DNA of 64,000 nt, from contig NZ_CASCJC010000001.1 of NCBI RefSeq assembly GCF_949152225.1, positions 1,550,001-1,614,000 on the forward strand, read 5' to 3'. Positions 16,300 to 25,574 of the stretch are shown in pieces. Every line of letters begins with the position of its first letter. The stretch's first letter is position 1. The notes under the pieces were generated by a model. The model worked only from the letters and a program-made list of their open reading frames with translations. It made no database searches and was not told where the DNA came from. The stretch is from Ligilactobacillus sp900765635. Lineage in GTDB: Bacteria; Bacillota; Bacilli; Lactobacillales; Lactobacillaceae. Made by a program: the position numbers and the translations under genes.

Positions 16300-17559
16300 T
16301 TATTCTTTGCGCAACTGTTTCAAGATTTCTTTAGCGCTCTTGGAATCACGTAAACCTTGTTGTTTTAAAAGCTGAACTACTTGAGCTATTTCTGTATCTT
16401 TTGCGCCTACAGAAACTGCTAAAGATTTTAACTGCAAACTCATGTGCCCTTTTTGGATTCCTTCGGTTACTAATGCATATAAAGCTGCCAAATTTTGTGC
16501 CAAGCCTAAGCTAACAATTACTGTTTCTAACTCTTTAGCTCCCTTAAAGTTTAACAAATCATGGTTAACCTTGACTAAAGGAACAATACTAATTGAACCA
16601 CCGACACTTCCAAGTGGCAACGGCAAAGTCAATTCACCCTTTAATACTTCACCTTCGACATACCATTGGCTCAAGCCACGATACTGGCCGTCTTTAGCCG
16701 CATAAGCATGGGCCCCTGCCTCGATTGCGCGCCAATCATTTCCACTAGCTAAAACAGCCGCATCTATTCCATTCATGATTCCTTTGTTATGTGTGGCTGC
16801 CCTATATGGATCAAGTTGTGCTAAGCGACTTGCTTGGGCCAATTTAGCAGCTATTTTTTCACCACTAATTCCATTTTTAGCTAAAGCATTTACTGGAATT
16901 TGACACGTTGCACTCACTAAACATTCCGTTGCATAATTAGATAAGATACTCATCAAAATATCTTGATTACACTCAGAAATGATTTTTTGTGCGACAGCTT
17001 CTAACATTGTGTTTAACATGTTAGCTCCCATCGCTTCTTGTACATCAACCGCTAAATCAAGCGAAACCAAATCAGCCGCTAAAACACGACTGCGTAACCA
17101 ACGTGCACCTCCGCCTCTTTTGACAATCGATGGATGAGCCTGATTGGCACAATCCAGCAAACTGCTTTCGTTTTCCTTGAAATACGTTTGTAAGGCTACA
17201 GCATCACTGACATTTTCACAAACAACTTGTCCTAGCATCAAGCGTTCGTGGATTTTGGCCCTAAAGCCACCCACTCTTTTGACGATCCCTGCACCATGAC
17301 TTGCCGCAGCAATCACCGAGGGCTCTTCTGTCACCATTGGAACTAGGTATTCCTTGTCGTTGACCACCAAATTTAAAGCTAAGCCTTCTGGTAAACTGTA
17401 TTGCGTGATGAAGTTTTCAATCATCGTTTCACCTAAATTAGGGTCTTGCGCATTTATTTTGAGTAATTCTACTTGTTGTTTATTTAACTTAGCTTGTTTT
17501 ATAAGCACTTCTAGGCGTTGTTCCCAGTTTTTACGATAATATTTTTCAAATCCATCCAT
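16300..17559 (-). CDS. mvaA: Hydroxymethylglutaryl-CoA reductase (class II)
   Basis: Makes mevalonate for isoprenoid synthesis (mevalonate route typical of lactobacilli and other cocci). 419 residues. Motifs: MVTEEPSVIAAASHGAG (catalytic Glu), DVQEAMGANMLNT, catalytic Lys in THNKGIMNGID, Asp region, GSVGGSISIVP and the late catalytic His in QKGHMSLQ. Length and motif order fit the class II enzymes. ATG at 17559 follows GAGGAACAATAA. Single-gene unit convergent with the GNAT gene. Confidence 0.95.
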   Translation of the reverse strand: MDGFEKYYRKNWEQRLEVLIKQAKLNKQQVELLKINAQDPNLGETMIENFITQYSLPEGLALNLVVNDKEYLVPMVTEEPSVIAAASHGAGIVKRVGGFRAKIHERLMLGQVVCENVSDAVALQTYFKENESSLLDCANQAHPSIVKRGGGARWLRSRVLAADLVSLDLAVDVQEAMGANMLNTMLEAVAQKIISECNQDILMSILSNYATECLVSATCQIPVNALAKNGISGEKIAAKLAQASRLAQLDPYRAATHNKGIMNGIDAAVLASGNDWRAIEAGAHAYAAKDGQYRGLSQWYVEGEVLKGELTLPLPLGSVGGSISIVPLVKVNHDLLNFKGAKELETVIVSLGLAQNLAALYALVTEGIQKGHMSLQLKSLAVSVGAKDTEIAQVVQLLKQQGLRDSKSAKEILKQLRKE

Positions 17560-17681
17560 TTATTGTTCCTCACATTTTTAATTATCCACTGCATATCTAT
17601 AGTATATGTTATTTTGGGGATAGAAAATATTTGTTTTTGCTAAATTTTTTCAATGTTTTAGCCAAATTTTGACTTTTAAGC

Positions 17682-17687
17682 TATAAT
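17682..17687 (+). promoter_or_regulatory. -10 box of the substrate-binding protein gene
   Basis: TATAAT preceded at about 17 bp by a poor -35 (TTAGCC/TAGCCA); AAGGAGGG follows at 17708 before the ATG. Confidence 0.45.
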
Positions 17688-17720
17688 TTGTAGAGAAGTT
17701 TTACACAAGGAGGGATAAAT

Positions 17721-18506
17721 ATGGGTAAAAAAGGCCTCTTTTTGGGGATAATGTTGTTGATTTTGGGGATTATACTCCTCTCATCTCACATTTATGCACA
17801 AGAAACACTCAAAATAGGTGTGGTTGCTACTAATCCGCCTTATAGTTATCCACAAAAAAAGCAACCTGGTTTTGATGATAAACTTGCTAAGCAACTAGGT
17901 AAACAACTAAAGCAAACTGTTAAAGTCGTTAAATACAAAAATGATTCTACTATGTTAGCTAGTTTAAAAAAAGCTAAGATAGATGTGGCAGTTGGTATTC
18001 AAAAAAACCAAGCAACATCTGGCATCAAGCTTTCTCAGCCATATCTTTATCCGCCAAATACATTATTTATTCGTACCGATGGCTACTTTAAATCCTTTGA
18101 AAAACTTCAAGGTCATTACATCGGTATTTTATCCACAAATCCTAATGCTAAGTTGTTAAAACAACTTGATTTTAAAGTTAAAAGTTATTCAGATGTGGAC
18201 AAATTAATCGAAGCTTTAGGCTCACGCAAAATCAGCGCCGGTTGGCTAAGCGACTATCAATACAGTGCTTATTTAGCGCAAAATCCGCAATTGATCAGCC
18301 AACCTAATTTAGATTCGGAAGCCAAAAAGCAAGTCTTAAAAAAAATCAGTGCTCCACAATTAACAGCTAGTCAACTTTGCTTGGCAACTTATCACCAAGC
18401 GCGCCTTGCAAAAAAACTTAACAAAGCACTACAACAGCTTCAAGACAATAATACCTTGGCAAAACTTTCATATGACTTTTTCAAACAAGATTTGAGTAAA
18501 GAATAA
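17721..18506 (+). CDS. Orphan extracellular solute-binding protein (family 3)
   Basis: 261 residues; hydrophobic N-terminus (1-~27, ending SSHIYAQE) followed by an SBP_bac_3 fold: LKIGVVATNPPYSYP, GFDDKLAKQLGKQL, DVAVGIQKNQ and a late LSYDFFKQ, as in polar amino-acid-binding proteins. There is no lipobox cysteine, so it is either released or held by an uncleaved N-terminal helix. No permease or ATPase gene is adjacent, so its transporter (if any) is elsewhere or it acts as a sensor/scavenger. Excellent ribosome site (AAGGAGGG). Ligand unknown. Confidence 0.8.
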   Translation: MGKKGLFLGIMLLILGIILLSSHIYAQETLKIGVVATNPPYSYPQKKQPGFDDKLAKQLGKQLKQTVKVVKYKNDSTMLASLKKAKIDVAVGIQKNQATSGIKLSQPYLYPPNTLFIRTDGYFKSFEKLQGHYIGILSTNPNAKLLKQLDFKVKSYSDVDKLIEALGSRKISAGWLSDYQYSAYLAQNPQLISQPNLDSEAKKQVLKKISAPQLTASQLCLATYHQARLAKKLNKALQQLQDNNTLAKLSYDFFKQDLSKE

Positions 18507-18523
18507 AATTCTATAATAAAACT

Positions 18524-18630
18524 GGAGCTGGGAAAAAAGTACCAGTCTGGACATAAAAATAGCTGATTGAATTTCTAAAAATGAAATTTGATCAGCTATT
18601 TTTGGTTCGTTTTTTTAGGGATTTTATCCC
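18524..18630 (-). mobile_element. Remnant of an IS1182-like right end
   Basis: From GAGCTGGGAAAAAAGTACC to GGGATTTTATCCC this stretch matches, in inverted orientation, the right end of the IS at 49.15-49.27 kb, apart from scattered changes and a missing ~16-nt segment after the hairpin. It includes the same large hairpin (18555-18603). The rest of the element is absent. It lies exactly at the edge of the AT-rich galactoside island and may now act as a terminator. Confidence 0.8.
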
Positions 18631-18681
18631 GTTTTATTTTTTAGTTAATATCTGTATTCTTTTCGATTATAAGTTTTTAAA

Positions 18682-19704
18682 TTAAAATATTTCTTTTATT
18701 GATTCTCGCACCTCCAACACACTTGAACAAATTATTTTTATTGGCATTTTTTCAAAACCCGAAATATATTCTTTTGCTAATATGGCAGCCAGTCTTCCCA
18801 TTTTTTCTGCATCTATATGAACTGTCGAAAGACTTGGAGACATGTATTGTGCCATATCAATATCATCAAAACTAACAATAGAAATATCATTCGGAATTTT
18901 TATATTACTATTATTCAAACATTTGTATATTCCTATAGCCATAGGATCACTAGCAGCAATAATTGCGGTAGGTCTAGAAGGTAAAGCTAACAATTGTTCA
19001 GTTAAATATATTGCAGATTCGCTTCCCCATGATCCTTGAAAAACATTTATATATTCTGTCAAATCGTGTAACTTCATCCACTCAATATAACTCTGTGATC
19101 TAGGCTCTTCAATGCCAACTTTATTCCCATCTATATCTACCATATTTGCTTTTCCACCTATAAATGCTATATTTTTATGGCCTTTGGAATACAGTAAATT
19201 TAAAATTTCCATGGTTTTATATTTAAAATCATTTTGTATACAATCATGTGTACTACGATTGGAATCAATTAATATTATATTTTTATTATATTCTTCTATT
19301 TTTTGTAATAATCTATTTGTTACTTCTCCTATGATTATTATTATCTTAAATTCTTTAAGTTCATCCCAGTTTTTAATTTTATCTCTCAAAGAAAAAATCG
19401 TTTTAACCTGGATTCTCCATTTAGAAGCTTCTAATAAAATACCACGACGAATATCTTGAAAATAAGGATCTTCATGCTCATTTGCTATGCCATGTCTTGT
19501 TATCAACCCAATTGTCATCATCCCATTTATATTTTTAGGACTTCTAGTAACTTTATTTTTTTTATATTGTAGTTCATTTGCAATTTCTATTACTCTTCGG
19601 CGTGTATTTTCATTAATACTAAATGTCGGATCTTCATTAAGTATTCTAGAAACACTTGCTACAGACACCTTAGCTATCTTTGCAATATCTCGCATGCTAA
19701 CCAT
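18682..19704 (-). CDS. LacI-family repressor of the galactoside island
   Basis: 340 residues: HTH MRDIAKIAKVSVASVSRILN, then an effector-binding domain ending SPSLSTVHIDAEKMGRLAA. ATG at 19704 follows AAAGGAG. It is AT-rich and heavy in Ile/Lys/Asn like the genes upstream, unlike the flanking housekeeping genes. It lies downstream of the EIIC-GH36-GH42 operon but after a terminator, with its own TATAAT (minus strand, 19756-19761) and a TTTACTAAAC-like half operator at ~19720, so it is separately transcribed and probably autoregulated. Likely repressor of the GTAAACGTTTAC sites before the EIIC gene. Confidence 0.88.
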   Translation of the reverse strand: MVSMRDIAKIAKVSVASVSRILNEDPTFSINENTRRRVIEIANELQYKKNKVTRSPKNINGMMTIGLITRHGIANEHEDPYFQDIRRGILLEASKWRIQVKTIFSLRDKIKNWDELKEFKIIIIIGEVTNRLLQKIEEYNKNIILIDSNRSTHDCIQNDFKYKTMEILNLLYSKGHKNIAFIGGKANMVDIDGNKVGIEEPRSQSYIEWMKLHDLTEYINVFQGSWGSESAIYLTEQLLALPSRPTAIIAASDPMAIGIYKCLNNSNIKIPNDISIVSFDDIDMAQYMSPSLSTVHIDAEKMGRLAAILAKEYISGFEKMPIKIICSSVLEVRESIKEIF

Positions 19705-19819
19705 TATTTGACTCCTTTTACTAAACCCTTATCATCAAGTTAATATTTAGTCACTATTATAATACACTACATTTAAAAATTATATATTTTAGAATTTTTA
19801 TTATCTACAATTATTACGC

Positions 19820-19850
19820 AAAAAGAGAAGTACGATATACTTCTCTTTTT
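19820..19850 (-). terminator. Terminator of the galactoside operon
   Basis: AAAAAGAGAAGTA, five-base loop, TACTTCTCTTTTT: perfect stem with T-run, 10 nt beyond the GH42 stop. Confidence 0.9.
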
Positions 19851-19860
19851 ACCTATTAAT

Positions 19861-21921
19861 TCATTCTTTTTTTAAAATCTTTACATCCAATGGTTTTAAA
19901 AGAATGCTCTTATCTATTATAGATTTTCCATCAATATAGTCATATAGGGAACAATTTTCTTGTATTTCTATTTCTTTCGAATCATCTGAAAAATTCATCA
20001 AAAAATAAAAATCTTTTTCTTGAAAATTTCTTTTTTGTATTGAAATACAGCTTTCCTTTTTATTAAATAAACCATCATGATTACTACAAATATTTAAATT
20101 ATCTATTATATCATTTAAAAATTTTTCAATACACCTCTGTTCCACATGGCACCCTATAAAATAAGAATATCCACGTCCTAATTTATAAGATGCAATTGCT
20201 GGTGTATCTTTATAAAAGGCTTTTTTATAATTAGCTAAACTCTTTGCACCAGCCAATTTCATAACTGTACAACAATTTAATATCTTATAATCAACATGAT
20301 GATATTCTAAAACATTGTATTCTTCTTTATACAAAACATCAATTTCATTGACTTTTATTCCATATAAGAACTTTGGAATATCATCCCTAATTTCATCTAT
20401 ATATGCTAGTGAATTTTCATCTACAATACCATAAATATAACTTCCAATTAGAGTTCCACCATTTTCTACATACTTTTTTAATTCATGTGCTACTGATCTT
20501 TTCATTGAAAAATGCATAGGATCAATCAATAATTTATATTCAGAAAAATCATCTTGATCAGAAATAATATCTACAGGAATATCTTTTTTCCAGAAAAAAC
20601 TATAACATTCTCTTATATATTCCCAATATCTAGTTGCATCTTTTGAAAAACCTTCCACATCTTCTAATGCCCAATAGTTTTCACAATCAAAAATTATTGC
20701 AACTTTTGCTTTTTCATAGGTACTACCTTTAATTTCAGAAATCAATTTGAGCTTTTCTCCTAATTCAGAAACTTCTTTGAAAACTCTTTTTTCTGTAGCC
20801 CGAATATGTTCAATGACCGCTCCATGAAACATCTCAGCTCCACCTCGTGATTGACGTAGCTGAAAATATAATATACTATCAGATCCATGCGCTATGCACT
20901 GCATACTTGATAATAAGTTAATTCCTGGTTGCTTAGATTTATTTATTTTTTGCCAATTCACTCTAGAAGGTGTACTTTCCATAATTAAAAAATTTTGCTT
21001 CTTTAAGCTTCTATAGTAGTCATTGATTAATCCCATGTTAATGGCTAATTCTTCTAAAGATTGATAGTCATTATTCCAGTTAGGATATGCATCCCAACTA
21101 ATAACATCTAATTTCTTTGACATTTTATGATAATTTAATCCTGTGAATGGGACCATGTTAGGATTAAATGCCATCATATTTGTAGTTACTGGTATGTTCG
21201 GTGTTATTGTACGTAGAGGCTTAACTTCATTTTCCAAAAAATCGATAGTTATATCAGTTATAAAACGACGCCAATCTAAATTCATACCTTTACAGCCCAG
21301 CTCACTTTTATAGCTAGGAGGAAAAACTTGATTCCAACTACTATAAGTATGTCCCCAAAAATCATTCCACCAGGCATGATTTAAATTTTTTAAACTTCCA
21401 TATTTTTTTTGCAACCATAATCTAAATTCTTTTTGACAATTATCACAAAAACATTCACCAGAATATTCATTAGAAATATGCCACAAAATCAAGCATTCTC
21501 TCTTGCCATACCTAAGTGCTAACTTTTCATTAATATTTTTTATCTTCTCTCGATATATCTTCGAAGACAAACAATGATTATGCCTTCCTCCAAAGCGACG
21601 TCTAACCCTATCTTCATTAACTCTTAAAACTTCAGGATATTTCTCTGCCATCCACGCAGGTCTAGAACCACTTGGAGTTGCTAAGATTATATATCCATGC
21701 ATTTGTTCTACTCTATCAAAGATATTATCTAACCATTCAAAATCATATTTTCCTTCTTCTGGTTCTAATTTCGACCATGAAAACATTCCTAAACTAACCG
21801 TATTGATTGATGTTTTTAAGAAAATTTCAAAATCTTGATCAATAATATTATCATAATCTAACCATTGCTCCGGATTGTAATCACCACCATACAAAAATTG
21901 ATTACTTTTTATTTCGTTCAT
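19861..21921 (-). CDS. Beta-galactosidase, GH42
   Basis: 686 residues. N-terminal LYGGDYNPEQW typical of GH42; acid/base Glu in WHISNEYSGECFC (about residue 150) and nucleophile Glu in FLIMESTPSR (about 314); Cys cluster CFCDNCQKEF as in zinc-binding members; C-terminal trimerisation and beta domains. It hydrolyses unphosphorylated beta-galactosides inside the cell (no signal peptide). Starts 9 nt after the alpha-galactosidase stop with GTGAGGATT as ribosome site. Third gene of an EIIC-GH36-GH42 operon. Confidence 0.93.
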   Translation of the reverse strand: MNEIKSNQFLYGGDYNPEQWLDYDNIIDQDFEIFLKTSINTVSLGMFSWSKLEPEEGKYDFEWLDNIFDRVEQMHGYIILATPSGSRPAWMAEKYPEVLRVNEDRVRRRFGGRHNHCLSSKIYREKIKNINEKLALRYGKRECLILWHISNEYSGECFCDNCQKEFRLWLQKKYGSLKNLNHAWWNDFWGHTYSSWNQVFPPSYKSELGCKGMNLDWRRFITDITIDFLENEVKPLRTITPNIPVTTNMMAFNPNMVPFTGLNYHKMSKKLDVISWDAYPNWNNDYQSLEELAINMGLINDYYRSLKKQNFLIMESTPSRVNWQKINKSKQPGINLLSSMQCIAHGSDSILYFQLRQSRGGAEMFHGAVIEHIRATEKRVFKEVSELGEKLKLISEIKGSTYEKAKVAIIFDCENYWALEDVEGFSKDATRYWEYIRECYSFFWKKDIPVDIISDQDDFSEYKLLIDPMHFSMKRSVAHELKKYVENGGTLIGSYIYGIVDENSLAYIDEIRDDIPKFLYGIKVNEIDVLYKEEYNVLEYHHVDYKILNCCTVMKLAGAKSLANYKKAFYKDTPAIASYKLGRGYSYFIGCHVEQRCIEKFLNDIIDNLNICSNHDGLFNKKESCISIQKRNFQEKDFYFLMNFSDDSKEIEIQENCSLYDYIDGKSIIDKSILLKPLDVKILKKE

Positions 21922-21930
21922 TTTTAATCC

Positions 21931-24153
21931 TCACTTATATTCACGGATTTTCACACAAATGGCTTGTAAATCTTCTGTTACAACTGAATATTGCTGATTT
22001 ATTCCATTAAATACAATTGGATTTTCCATCCCATATTTTTTCAAAAATTCTCCACTAACAATATCAGTATCATTGATTATATATTTTTTTCCTTCATCTA
22101 AAAAATGTAATTTTAGATAGCTTTTGGGTGTAGAATTTGGTTTTATTTTCCTGTTAAAAATCATTACCACAGCTTCTGATTTATCTTTATTAACTACTGC
22201 CCAGTTATAAACATCATCATTTGTTGTTAACTTTATAAATCTCCCATACATCATCAATTCTTGATTTTTTTTATAAAAACTAATTACATCTTTTATTTCT
22301 TTTTTTTCTTGTGTAGATAGCTTATTTAAGTCTAGTTCATATCCTAACGCTCCAAAAATACCGATATTATGTCTAGTTGATAGCATAGTTCTTCTGTTTG
22401 TTTGATGATTTGGCGATGCGGTTATATGACTTGAAAAACTAGATAATGGGTACCCTAATACTGTTCCTGTTAAAATATCTAATCTTTCAGTAGCATCACT
22501 ATTGTCACTAGGCCAAATTTGTGGACTATAGAATAAGATTCCCAAATCATATCTTCCTCCACCACCAGCACAACCTTCAATTAATATATCAGGAAAATCA
22601 GAAATAATTTTTTTATATAGCGTATATACTCCACATATATAGCGATGAAACACTTCTCCTTGAGAACGATCATTATCATGTAAATATGCTGAATATGCTT
22701 CTGTTATGTTTCTATTCATATCCCATTTAATATAATCTAAATTTGTCATTATAATTATTTTTTTAATTTGATTATATATTTCTTCTATTACCATCGGATT
22801 AGAAAAATCCAAAACATATTGTCCTCTTCCTATAGCCTTCCGTGAATATGGATGCCCCAATAACCATTCTGGATGCTTTTTCAATAATTCTACATTTGGA
22901 GACACCATCTCTGGTTCAAACCATATTCCTAATTTTAAATTCATATCATGAATCTTTTTAGAAAAGCTTTTCAATCCATTTGGGAATTTATTTATATCAT
23001 ACTTCCAATTTCCCAAGGAGTTTCTGTCATCATTTCGATTTTCAAACCAACCATCATCAATAACAAAACACTCCATTCCTAATTTTTTCACTTCTTTTGC
23101 TGCATCTAATAATTTTTTCTCATCAAAATCAAAATACATTGTTTCCCAGCTATTAAACACTATTGGCCTTTTAGTAACATCTTGCCATTTTTTATCAATA
23201 ACATGTTCATTAACGAATAAAGAAGTTTCATCCATTAAACTATTTATACCATTTTCTGAGTAAAAAAATACTGCTTCTGGTGTAGAAAATGTCTCTTTGG
23301 GTGAAAGGCCCCACTCAAAATACTCGGGATTAATACCAACAAATATTCTAGCCTTATCCCACTCATCCATCTCAACTCCACTAATAAAATTACCAGAATA
23401 AATTAAGTTCGCTGCATAAATTTCTCCAGTTTCTAAGGTAGTATCTTTTTCTTTAATCATGATAAATGGATTATGTTGATGACCTGAAGCACCCTTCAAA
23501 GATGATACTGTTGTCAATCCATGTTTTATAGGTCTAATATTTATATGCCTTTCTCTCAGCCAGGCTCCATCTAACGTAACTAATTCATGATTAGGCATAT
23601 TTCTTAATTCTAATACTCCACTTAAGCATTTATTAACATTAACTTTTTTCTCACCTACATTTTCCAGTTTTATACTTTTCACAATCGCTGCTGTGTCATC
23701 AAAAATAGTAAAATTCTGCCATAATTTCAAATTTCTTTCTACATCAAGTAATTCAATACTTAAGGTTTCTGCATTATTTCCATAAGATGTTGGAAAATCT
23801 AAATTTCTTTTTTTGTATCGTTTAACTTTATAATCCTGATACTGAAAATCCAAATAATATATTTCAGATTCACACCTTACATCAATTGCACTCATTCCAA
23901 AATCAGATGTACCATAAACAGGATATTCTTGTAATTGATCTGCTAAAGTGAAATTTCCCATATCTTTGGAATATTTTACTGTTCCTGCCGCTTTATTTTT
24001 ATATTTTTTCAGATAACAAATATCATATTCCCATAATTTACTTACTCTCTTACCAAAATAAACTTGACCTAAGTGCCCATTTTCTAAAATTTCAAATATA
24101 TAACTAATTTTTTTATTATATAAGTGAAAAAAATTATCTTTTTTTTCTATCAT
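21931..24153 (-). CDS. Alpha-galactosidase, GH36
   Basis: 740 residues, the usual length of GH36 group I enzymes that remove alpha-1,6-galactose from melibiose and raffinose-type sugars. N-terminal beta-supersandwich, then TIM barrel with FVIDDGWFENRN, nucleophile Asp in YIKWDMNRN (about 476) and acid/base Asp in SDNSDATERL (about 549). Cytoplasmic (no signal). It begins 6 nt after the EIIC stop, so co-translated. Very AT-rich codon use like its neighbours. Confidence 0.94.
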   Translation of the reverse strand: MIEKKDNFFHLYNKKISYIFEILENGHLGQVYFGKRVSKLWEYDICYLKKYKNKAAGTVKYSKDMGNFTLADQLQEYPVYGTSDFGMSAIDVRCESEIYYLDFQYQDYKVKRYKKRNLDFPTSYGNNAETLSIELLDVERNLKLWQNFTIFDDTAAIVKSIKLENVGEKKVNVNKCLSGVLELRNMPNHELVTLDGAWLRERHINIRPIKHGLTTVSSLKGASGHQHNPFIMIKEKDTTLETGEIYAANLIYSGNFISGVEMDEWDKARIFVGINPEYFEWGLSPKETFSTPEAVFFYSENGINSLMDETSLFVNEHVIDKKWQDVTKRPIVFNSWETMYFDFDEKKLLDAAKEVKKLGMECFVIDDGWFENRNDDRNSLGNWKYDINKFPNGLKSFSKKIHDMNLKLGIWFEPEMVSPNVELLKKHPEWLLGHPYSRKAIGRGQYVLDFSNPMVIEEIYNQIKKIIIMTNLDYIKWDMNRNITEAYSAYLHDNDRSQGEVFHRYICGVYTLYKKIISDFPDILIEGCAGGGGRYDLGILFYSPQIWPSDNSDATERLDILTGTVLGYPLSSFSSHITASPNHQTNRRTMLSTRHNIGIFGALGYELDLNKLSTQEKKEIKDVISFYKKNQELMMYGRFIKLTTNDDVYNWAVVNKDKSEAVVMIFNRKIKPNSTPKSYLKLHFLDEGKKYIINDTDIVSGEFLKKYGMENPIVFNGINQQYSVVTEDLQAICVKIREYK

Positions 24154-24159
24154 TTTTAA

Positions 24160-25440
24160 CTAACCTTCTACTTCATCCTTTACAAAACTCTTATCCAAAA
24201 CCAATAAAAACGGAATCCATATAATAGTCATTACAATTACATCAACTATTTGTAAAATAGCTCCCGCAATCGAACCAGTTCCTAACCAACCAGATAGAAT
24301 AATAGGAGTCGACCATACAACTGTAGCTCCAATTGGTTTTGGAACCAATCCCACATTAATAGCACAGTATGAAACAATTGTGGAAGCTATTGGTGCTAAA
24401 ATCCACGGAATTATTAAAACTGGATTCAAAACTATAGGCAGGCCATACGTCATAGGTTCTGACACATTAAAAATTGACGGAACAAGTACCGTTTTCATCA
24501 TAGTCTTCATTCGAATTGATTTAGCTAGAAAGAAGGCAAATGTAATTGCTATTCCTAATTGCATACCTTGATTAACAAATACTCCCATAAAAGTAGTATT
24601 AATAATATTAGGAAGATTTTCTGTACCGGATTTATACGCTTCATAATTTTGTAAAGCCAATGAGGCCATGATTGGATCAATAATTGAATTTATTAATAAT
24701 GTCCCATGTAGCCCAAACCACCAAAATAATTGTGTCATAAAAACTGCAATAATAACTGCTGGTAAAGTTCCTCCTAATCCCATCAATGGTTGTTGCAAAA
24801 CTTGATAAACAAATTCAATTGCATTTTTATAATCAGTATAAGTAAATATATATCTAATAATATTACATAATAGCAACGGAACTGCACCAGGAATTATTGC
24901 TATAAATGATTGGGATATCATTGGTGGAACTGATTCTGGCATTTTTATTGTAATATTTGCCAAACTTATTCGACAATATAATTCACATGAAATAAATCCA
25001 ACAATAATTGCAATAAACATTCCTTTTGCACCTAAATTAGAAATAGCAAAAAAAGCTCCTTCGGCCTTGTCATTTCCAACTGGTACTAACATTAAAAAAC
25101 TGGATAGCGAAATAATTCCAGCAAACACTTTTTGTTGCTTATAATATCCTGACAATTGATATGCAATTCCAAAAGCAATAATCATTGCAGAAATTGACAT
25201 GGTTGCATTACTTACAGGTCCAAAAAAATCATTCAAAAATAAATTAAAATTTTCAGGTAAATATTTTGAAAAACCAAACGTACTAGGTAAATTTTGTAAA
25301 ATAACCATGATTGAACCAAACATTGTTGCTGGAAAAGCTACCATAAATCCATCACGTAAACTTAACAAATATTTATTACCACCAATTTTTTCAGAAAATG
25401 GTATCATTTTCTCCTGAAGAATAATCATAATTTTTTTCAT
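24160..25440 (-). CDS. PTS EIIC, lactose/cellobiose family (galactoside island)
   Basis: Membrane permease domain of a phosphotransferase system: about ten hydrophobic segments and the family signature NVSEPMTYGLPIVLNPVLI. ATG at 25440 (MKKIMIILQEK) was chosen because AAAGGAA lies 9 nt upstream; the longer ORF start at 25464 would run into the first operator. No EIIA or EIIB gene is next to it, so it must borrow those from elsewhere or act without them. Odd: both downstream glycosidases belong to families that act on non-phosphorylated sugars. Confidence 0.9.
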   Translation of the reverse strand: MKKIMIILQEKMIPFSEKIGGNKYLLSLRDGFMVAFPATMFGSIMVILQNLPSTFGFSKYLPENFNLFLNDFFGPVSNATMSISAMIIAFGIAYQLSGYYKQQKVFAGIISLSSFLMLVPVGNDKAEGAFFAISNLGAKGMFIAIIVGFISCELYCRISLANITIKMPESVPPMISQSFIAIIPGAVPLLLCNIIRYIFTYTDYKNAIEFVYQVLQQPLMGLGGTLPAVIIAVFMTQLFWWFGLHGTLLINSIIDPIMASLALQNYEAYKSGTENLPNIINTTFMGVFVNQGMQLGIAITFAFFLAKSIRMKTMMKTVLVPSIFNVSEPMTYGLPIVLNPVLIIPWILAPIASTIVSYCAINVGLVPKPIGATVVWSTPIILSGWLGTGSIAGAILQIVDVIVMTIIWIPFLLVLDKSFVKDEVEG

Positions 25441-25467
25441 AACAATAATTCCTTTCATTTTCATTCG

Positions 25468-25511
25468 GTAAACGTTTACAATTTAATTATAGTTGTTTAG
25501 TTAACGTTTAC
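25468..25511 (-). promoter_or_regulatory. Promoter with two LacI-type operators before EIIC-GH36-GH42
   Basis: Perfect palindrome GTAAACGTTTAC (25468-25479) and near-perfect GTTAACGTTTAC (25500-25511), centres 32 bp apart (three turns), flank a minus-strand TATAAT (25486-25491). TTGTGT at 25510-25515 is a possible -35 (18-bp spacer). Strong repression by the local LacI protein, perhaps also CcpA, is inferred. Confidence 0.75.
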
Positions 25512-25542
25512 ACAATATCATGATTTATATTTTTTATATAAT

Positions 25543-25574
25543 AAAAGACGAAGTGTTCACTCACTTCGTCTTTT
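25543..25574. terminator. Bidirectional-looking terminator at the end of the ppx-like gene
   Basis: AAAAGACGAAGTG, loop TTCACT, CACTTCGTCTTTT; it abuts the stop codon of the ppx-like gene and has U-runs in both directions. It insulates the AT-rich island from trpS-ppx. Confidence 0.88.
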
